The position numbers were made by a program, and so were the translations under genes. From Candidatus Woesebacteria bacterium (lineage in GTDB: Bacteria > Patescibacteriota > Microgenomatia > UBA1406 > GWC2-37-13), in contig JAGQLS010000004.1 in NCBI GenBank assembly GCA_020429045.1, positions 1-38,072 of the forward strand: DNA of 38,072 bases. Direction: 5' to 3'. Below the pieces are notes generated by a model. The model saw only the letters and a program-made list of their open reading frames with translations, searched no databases and had not been told where the DNA came from. Positions 33,287 to 38,072 of this stretch are shown in pieces (positions within the stretch are counted from its first letter, which is position 1; each line of letters begins with the position of its first letter).

Positions 33287-34296
33287 AAAAAAGTATCATC
33301 TTTGCTGTTGTGGCATTTTGTATTCTGTCAATGACACAAACTGCCTGTGTGCAGGCCTTTTCGGTCTCGACAAGCCCGCCGTACTATGCGATGAGTGCTC
33401 CTCCTGGGCAGTCCTTCAGCTTGCCCATAAAAATAACAAATCTCAAAGATCCTTTCAATGCTCAACTTTCAATCCAAAAGCTTGTTGTGGTAGACGAACA
33501 AGGATCGTTGAGTCTTGAACCGCTTGCCGAGGAACATGCTGTTCATTTTTTCATACGCGGTGATGATGAAATACAAACTGACAAGCCTTTTCTTTTCCGC
33601 ACTCAAAGCTCGCATACCATAACGCTTGATGTGTATATTGATCGGGAAGCAAATGAAAACGATTATTATTATGCGCTTGTTGCTGAAGCTGTCGGGAGTC
33701 AAGACCAAACACGGGGGTTGCATATTTCTCTCCAGCCTGCGATTGCGGTACCACTTTTTATTTCTGTTGCACAAAATGAAATACCATACAAGGCGAAAAC
33801 AGTCTTTTTCAAACCGCGCGATAGGCGTTTTGATGCTATCGTGCGCCTTGGAGATAATGTGTATATCGCCGATTCGCTTGAGCCACTCAAACTCGTTTAT
33901 ACCCTTGCAAACACAGGTATTCACCGTTTCGAGACGATGACAAAACTGTCAACACGCTTTGCTTCTCCATTATTCACCAAAAAAAATGAAATTGCCCTCA
34001 AAAAAACAGCCATTCTCCCCAGCACGCAAAAAATGCTCCATGATACAGATAATGCTGACAATGATTTCACATCAGAGCTCCCGAGAAAAATACTGGGGAT
34101 GTATACAGTAGAAAGTGCAACAACCATTGGCGACGGAAATGCTGTACTGTTTGAACATATCACGATCGTGATATTTCCTTTTTCAGTAATTATTCTTTTG
34201 ATCGTAGTTGTCCTCAGTATATTGATATACAGGAAATCGCATACTTCAACGACAAAAATACCTCGTGGACGAACCTCTATTTTTATGAAAAAATAG
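33283..34296 (+). CDS. Exported, membrane-anchored DUF916-like protein
   Basis: The 337-residue protein has a signal peptide (about 1-25), an extracellular beta-sandwich region, and one C-terminal transmembrane helix (about 292-313) followed by a basic tail. The beginning FSVSTSPPYYAMSAPPGQSF with a proline/glycine step followed by ITNLKDPFNAQLSIQKL matches the layout of DUF916 proteins (WxL-interacting proteins) of Gram-positives. The region NDYYYALVAEAVG fits the second Ig-like domain edge. By analogy it would hold the neighbouring WxL-like protein at the surface; that is inference from family and gene order. Confidence 0.7.
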   Translation: MKKSIIFAVVAFCILSMTQTACVQAFSVSTSPPYYAMSAPPGQSFSLPIKITNLKDPFNAQLSIQKLVVVDEQGSLSLEPLAEEHAVHFFIRGDDEIQTDKPFLFRTQSSHTITLDVYIDREANENDYYYALVAEAVGSQDQTRGLHISLQPAIAVPLFISVAQNEIPYKAKTVFFKPRDRRFDAIVRLGDNVYIADSLEPLKLVYTLANTGIHRFETMTKLSTRFASPLFTKKNEIALKKTAILPSTQKMLHDTDNADNDFTSELPRKILGMYTVESATTIGDGNAVLFEHITIVIFPFSVIILLIVVVLSILIYRKSHTSTTKIPRGRTSIFMKK

Positions 34297-34394
34297 TCGT
34301 TTCTTTTTTCTGGCATTAAAACACCTTTTTTATTTAGGTTATACACATACATATTTTATACACCATTTTTTGCTGGAATAATAAAAATATGTTA

Positions 34395-34400
34395 TACAAT
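34395..34400 (+). promoter_or_regulatory. -10 element 9 nt before comEA
   Basis: TACAAT is followed by nine bases and the ATG at 34410. An upstream in-frame ATG at 34389 lies before the box and is rejected. Confidence 0.45.
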
Positions 34401-34409
34401 AGAATAACT

Positions 34410-35138
34410 ATGGACTATATATCATATCTGAAAGCCGAAATACTACCTTCTCTTAAAAAATACAAAGTAGAAGTTGTCCTTATTTCAATTTCTTTGATTA
34501 TAACCATTGTGTTGACCATTGAACACTTTATCCCTGCTCGAGCTGCAAATATAAATGGTGTGCAAATGAGTAGTCAAGATGTGCTGGGTGCTACAGAAGA
34601 AACCCCCAAACCAACTACAGCTGCTTCCGAGGAAAACAAAAAACCAACAATATTTGTCGAAGTTTCTGGCGCTGTTCTTAACCCCGATGTCTACGAACTC
34701 CCCATAGACGCACGGCTGGTCGATGTGATCGATATGGCGGGTGGTCTGTCTCGAACTGCAGATAGTCTGTTTGTTGCGCGCAATTATAACCTTGCAAAAA
34801 AACTCAACGATCAGGAAAAAATATATATTCCTTACTATTCAGATATTGCGTCTGGTATGTTTGTCGAAGAAACGCGCGTTCTCGATTATCTTCAGCCTGT
34901 TGGTACAGTGCAAAATAATATACAAACGGTTTCATCTGACAATCAAAACGGACAGGAAAAAACCATTTCTATCAATACCGCAAGCGAAAGCGAGCTGGAT
35001 ACATTGCCAGGCGTAGGCGCTGTGACAGCACAAAAAATTATTGATAACCGCCCCTATGCATCTTTTGATGAATTGTTAACCAAAGACGTGGTGAAGACAA
35101 GTGTGTTTGAAGATATTCAAGACATGATTGAACTCTAA
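34410..35138 (+). CDS. comEA: ComEA-type DNA-uptake protein (SLBB + helix-hairpin-helix)
   Basis: The 242-residue protein has one N-terminal membrane helix (about 20-40), a Pro/Glu linker, an SLBB domain (about 80-142, IFVEVSGAVLNPDVYELP...VIDMAGGLSRTADS), and a C-terminal double HhH (about 185-242, ISINTASESELDTLPGVGAVTAQKIIDNRP). The HhH pair binds double-stranded DNA outside the membrane. It is 27 bp ahead of comEC, the channel gene, in the usual order. Confidence 0.93.
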   Translation: MDYISYLKAEILPSLKKYKVEVVLISISLIITIVLTIEHFIPARAANINGVQMSSQDVLGATEETPKPTTAASEENKKPTIFVEVSGAVLNPDVYELPIDARLVDVIDMAGGLSRTADSLFVARNYNLAKKLNDQEKIYIPYYSDIASGMFVEETRVLDYLQPVGTVQNNIQTVSSDNQNGQEKTISINTASESELDTLPGVGAVTAQKIIDNRPYASFDELLTKDVVKTSVFEDIQDMIEL

Positions 35139-35165
35139 AATCATATTGATAATTATTTTCTTCTT

Positions 35166-35999
35166 TTGGAAGCCATCATTCAACTGATTAATTCGTATTT
35201 CCATGAGCCCTATGCGTCGCTACTGAACGGTATGGTTGTAGGTAAAAAATTGCATACAACAAAATTATTTTATGACCAAATCAAGACCGCCGGTCTACTC
35301 CATCTCGTTGTACTTTCAGGTATGAATATTTCTCTTCTTACCGCTATTTTGATGAATACGCTTGCCGGTCTGTTTCACCGAAAAATTGCAACTATCATAA
35401 CGATATGTGTAATCGTAGGTTTTATCTATGCAGTAGGGGCTGAGCCTCCTATTATCCGTGCAGGTATTATGGGTATTCTTGCTCTTACGGCAACTTTCTT
35501 TGGGAGAAATACGCTCGCGCTTTATTCTCTTTTTTTAAGTGCTATTATTATGCTTCTTGTTCACTTTGAATGGCTATATACCATTTCCTTTCAGCTCTCC
35601 TTTGGTGCAACCCTGGGTATTATTTTGTTTGGTAATATTTCATCCGAACGTAAGGAAAAGCAAAAAAAGGAGAAAAATATGGTAAAAAAATATATAACAG
35701 ACGTGGTGAAATACTTTAGAGAAGAGCTGCGCATCTCGCTCGCAGCTCAAATTTTTACCCTTCCTCTTATTTTCATCTATTTTCGTGAAATTTCACTTGT
35801 TGCACCTCTTGCTAATATTCTTGTCGGTTGGACTGTTGCACCGATCACGATCATTGGCATTATCGTGATTTTTATTGGTTTGATTTCGTGGAAAATTGGT
35901 TTTGTGCTGAGTTGGCTCCTCTACCCCATGCTCTGGTGGATGGTGTTGGTTATTGGAAATGTTTCAAAAATACCATTCGGGTTTCTTCGACTCTATTAA
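35166..35999 (+). CDS. comEC: ComEC/Rec2 competence-domain protein, short form
   Basis: The start is a TTG (35166); the 277 residues contain only the polytopic competence domain: EPYASLLNGMVVGKK, then FYDQIKTAGLLHLVVLSGMNISLL, a GAEPPIIRAGIMG loop and FQLSFGATLGIILF. The N-terminal OB-like domain and the C-terminal metallo-beta-lactamase-like nuclease domain of full ComEC are both missing. Several CPR genomes have this reduced form as far as I know. With comEA and pilD in the window, DNA uptake is plausible. A start at ATG codon 23 (MVVGKK) is less likely because it would drop the conserved PYASLL. Confidence 0.9.
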   Translation: MEAIIQLINSYFHEPYASLLNGMVVGKKLHTTKLFYDQIKTAGLLHLVVLSGMNISLLTAILMNTLAGLFHRKIATIITICVIVGFIYAVGAEPPIIRAGIMGILALTATFFGRNTLALYSLFLSAIIMLLVHFEWLYTISFQLSFGATLGIILFGNISSERKEKQKKEKNMVKKYITDVVKYFREELRISLAAQIFTLPLIFIYFREISLVAPLANILVGWTVAPITIIGIIVIFIGLISWKIGFVLSWLLYPMLWWMVLVIGNVSKIPFGFLRLY

Positions 36000-36020
36000 A
36001 TCTATTTACTCGTCGAAGGA

Positions 36021-38072
36021 TTATTGCTGCCCTTCTTTCACCATAAACCAATCAAATTGTATATCTTCACCCTGAGCCGAATTGAGCCGCACTTCAAAAC
36101 CCTTGCCTTCCTGGATGCCGGTCACCGCGATTGCAACTGGCCTATTGGGCGAAAGGAAAACTTTACTTGCTGTTGTTATACCTGCATTATCGACGAACGT
36201 ACTCGTTTCTCCCGATTTCATAGTTGCGCTACCCAAAGCCTTACCATTGGTAAGAGTTAGTTCATCTGTTTGCACTTCTTCTGCTGTCACCGTACCTTGC
36301 ACATGAATGTTGCCTGACGTATCGATGGTGACTTGCCCGTGCTGGAATACGAGGTCGTCGGCAAAGGTATTAATTTCATTTCTTGTCAATTGAATTTCGC
36401 CGCTTATCATAAGATCGCCCGCGATGAGTGTGTCGCCAAGAGTCGAATTACCAATGACCGTAAGATCTTGACCTACATTTACATTTGCAACAGAAAGTTG
36501 ATCGTCTGTGTATATTTGAGATAGTTGAGATTCGCTGCTTGCGATTTGGCTATTTTGTGAAAGGGTCTCAGCGACCAAAGCCGATTGGCTTGCAATATCA
36601 GTATCTACTCCCAAGATTTGTTCAATAAAACTGATACGATCGTCAAATGCGCCAAGCACTGGTGAGCTCGTGGCTTCTTGTTGGTCGGTGAATAAAGTGT
36701 TGATCTGAGCAAGTTGTGCATCTTGAGATGTGAGCGTATTTTGTAAATCGTCGACTCGAGTAATGGTGTCGGTAAGATCGCTTGAAAGGCTGTCTATCGT
36801 GTTTATTGACCCGTCCACTGATGTCTGCAGCGAGGTTATTGTTTGATTTTGTTTTTGCAAATTTTGATTGAGTCCTGAAACAATATTTCCATTGTTGTCG
36901 ATATTCACACCCAGATCGTTTATTTGGTTTTGTTGGTCCTGGATTGATTTCACAATTAAAGGAGTGAGCTTCCCATAATCAACTTGCCAATATTTATCTG
37001 GGTTATCTAAATAAGCCGTAACTGCCTCTGGATATATTTGGTATAGTTCTTGTGCGATAAATCCTGTCGACGATTGTTCACTACCAATAAACTCATAATC
37101 ATGAACATCGATATTGAGAAGATTGTTTAATGAATAATGAGTATCACGTATGTTATTTTTAAGTCTTATATCTGAAGTAGTATTATAATTTGTTTGACTA
37201 TTTCCAAAAGTTATTGATCCTACTTGTGTGCTAGACGGTGTTTGAAAATCGATAAGGCTGGATGGTCCAGCTGAAGTGGCGTTATACAAGCCAGATTGAA
37301 TCAAAAGCCCATATCTATCCACATTATTTCCCGCATTTAAAAATTCTGCTACATGGTTTCCTGAACTGTTTGTTCCAACATCAAATCGGACTGAAGGAAC
37401 AACTCCAATACCTACATTCTGTGAACTGTTGATAGTCATAGCTAACGTTCCTGTAAGAGTAGTGTTATTTGGAGCAGTATAAAAATACTGAGTTGTTACC
37501 GCATTAAGCGAAATGTTTCCTCCTCCTATAGCCAGTGTGGAGGAGCCGCTTTGTGAAGTAACCACCGCTAGGTTGATCGGCTCTTCTGCATTAGTATAAT
37601 GACCTACAATAAACCCTCCAGTTTTGTCAGTGGCGTCTGTACTTATGCTTTCAAAACGCAGTACTCCATCGAGAGTATTCCCAGAACCTCTAATGTGTAA
37701 TTGAGCGCCAGGACTAGTCGTTCCTATTCCTACTCTCGCAGTACTCGTATCTACGTATAAATCATCAGTATTGACGGCAAAATCTCCTGTGGTGGCAAGA
37801 GAAATATTAAGGTTTGAACCTGATGCTGGGGCAAGGGTTATGGCTCCGGTTGTTTGAGTAAAGGTGGTCGACGACCCGTCAAGAGAGATATTCGTATCTG
37901 CAATCGCAAGATCCCCGTTTAAGTCTAATGTTGTTCCAGAATCAAGAGTCAAGGTTCCTGACGTGAAAGAATCTGAGGTGTCAGAGCGTAGGAACGAACC
38001 TGAACTTATGGTATCTAGAGTATCTGCATCAAGACCAGAACCAGAACCATCGTTTCCACTGGTCCATATGGT
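36021..38072 (-). CDS. Tail-fibre-type surface protein with S74 chaperone domain, N-terminus beyond the window
   Basis: The frame is open from the right edge to the TAA at 36021-36023; 683 residues are visible. It starts in the middle of a repetitive Thr/Ser/Gly beta-rich stalk (SGSGLDADTLDTISSGSFL, then VGIGTTSPGAQLHIRG). A Peptidase_S74 (intramolecular chaperone) domain follows: SDIRLKNNI, then YEFIGSEQSSTGFIAQELY and VDYGKLTPLIVKSIQDQQNQI. After it come about 270 further residues, a coiled coil with Asn/Gln/Ser-rich heptads (LQNTLTSQDAQLAQIN) and a second beta-rich tail. In phages this domain is C-terminal and is cleaved off; here it is internal. Related proteins are large surface fibres in Parcubacteria. 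Confidence 0.88.
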   Translation of the reverse strand, partial: TIWTSGNDGSGSGLDADTLDTISSGSFLRSDTSDSFTSGTLTLDSGTTLDLNGDLAIADTNISLDGSSTTFTQTTGAITLAPASGSNLNISLATTGDFAVNTDDLYVDTSTARVGIGTTSPGAQLHIRGSGNTLDGVLRFESISTDATDKTGGFIVGHYTNAEEPINLAVVTSQSGSSTLAIGGGNISLNAVTTQYFYTAPNNTTLTGTLAMTINSSQNVGIGVVPSVRFDVGTNSSGNHVAEFLNAGNNVDRYGLLIQSGLYNATSAGPSSLIDFQTPSSTQVGSITFGNSQTNYNTTSDIRLKNNIRDTHYSLNNLLNIDVHDYEFIGSEQSSTGFIAQELYQIYPEAVTAYLDNPDKYWQVDYGKLTPLIVKSIQDQQNQINDLGVNIDNNGNIVSGLNQNLQKQNQTITSLQTSVDGSINTIDSLSSDLTDTITRVDDLQNTLTSQDAQLAQINTLFTDQQEATSSPVLGAFDDRISFIEQILGVDTDIASQSALVAETLSQNSQIASSESQLSQIYTDDQLSVANVNVGQDLTVIGNSTLGDTLIAGDLMISGEIQLTRNEINTFADDLVFQHGQVTIDTSGNIHVQGTVTAEEVQTDELTLTNGKALGSATMKSGETSTFVDNAGITTASKVFLSPNRPVAIAVTGIQEGKGFEVRLNSAQGEDIQFDWFMVKEGQQ

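Overview
The window looks like a chromosomal piece of a Patescibacteria / Candidate Phyla Radiation bacterium, most likely from the Parcubacteria side. The reasons are a moderately AT-rich sequence, the standard genetic code (TGA is used as a stop, for example at the ends of rplK and the sortase), and several proteins of a kind common in those genomes: an S74-chaperone surface protein, a stripped-down ComEC, a PEGA-domain membrane protein and an S1-independent style of gene starts. This placement is an inference from gene content; no rRNA is present to confirm it.

Layout. 1-1328 (-) is a large serine recombinase running off the left edge, framed by a 34-bp inverted repeat; tRNA-Ser and tRNA-Leu follow. 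1773-4619 (-) holds a nucleotidyltransferase-like protein, a WecG/TagA glycosyltransferase and mreB. 4735-6609 (+) holds a PEGA membrane protein and a YdjM-like membrane protein, convergent with a sortase (6610-7329). 7371-15093 (-) carries tRNA-Arg, ndk with its terminator, a prepilin peptidase, an M16 protease, an HD-domain protein with a probable frameshift, an unknown protein, tRNA-Lys and leuS. 15207-19477 (+) carries an archaeal-type fused CoA-biosynthesis protein, an archaeal/eukaryotic-type tyrS and transketolase. 19516-25110 (-) carries a P-type cation ATPase, a HEPN-like protein and a umuC/HAD/umuD mutagenesis set. 25136-28044 (+) holds two membrane glycosyltransferases.

28132-30324 (+) is the secE-nusG-rplK-rplA transcription/translation cluster. 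The usual next genes, rplJ and rplL, are absent; instead there is a degenerate winged-helix fragment, an unknown minus-strand gene, an intact winged-helix regulator, and a translationally coupled pair of exported proteins resembling the WxL / DUF916 surface system of Gram-positives. The last 92 bp and the adjoining promoter of the regulator are duplicated in the fragment. comEA and comEC (DNA uptake) follow, and the right edge is a partial large tail-fibre-type surface protein.

A window-wide pattern is a -10 hexamer (TANAAT/TATACT/TACATT) placed only 5-9 nt upstream of the start codon of many genes (tyrS, secE, the GT2, the HEPN-like gene, ndk, the M16 gene, the CoA fusion, the winged-helix regulator, the WxL-like gene, comEA), which predicts leaderless transcripts. 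Clear Shine-Dalgarno sequences are rare; umuD is the exception.
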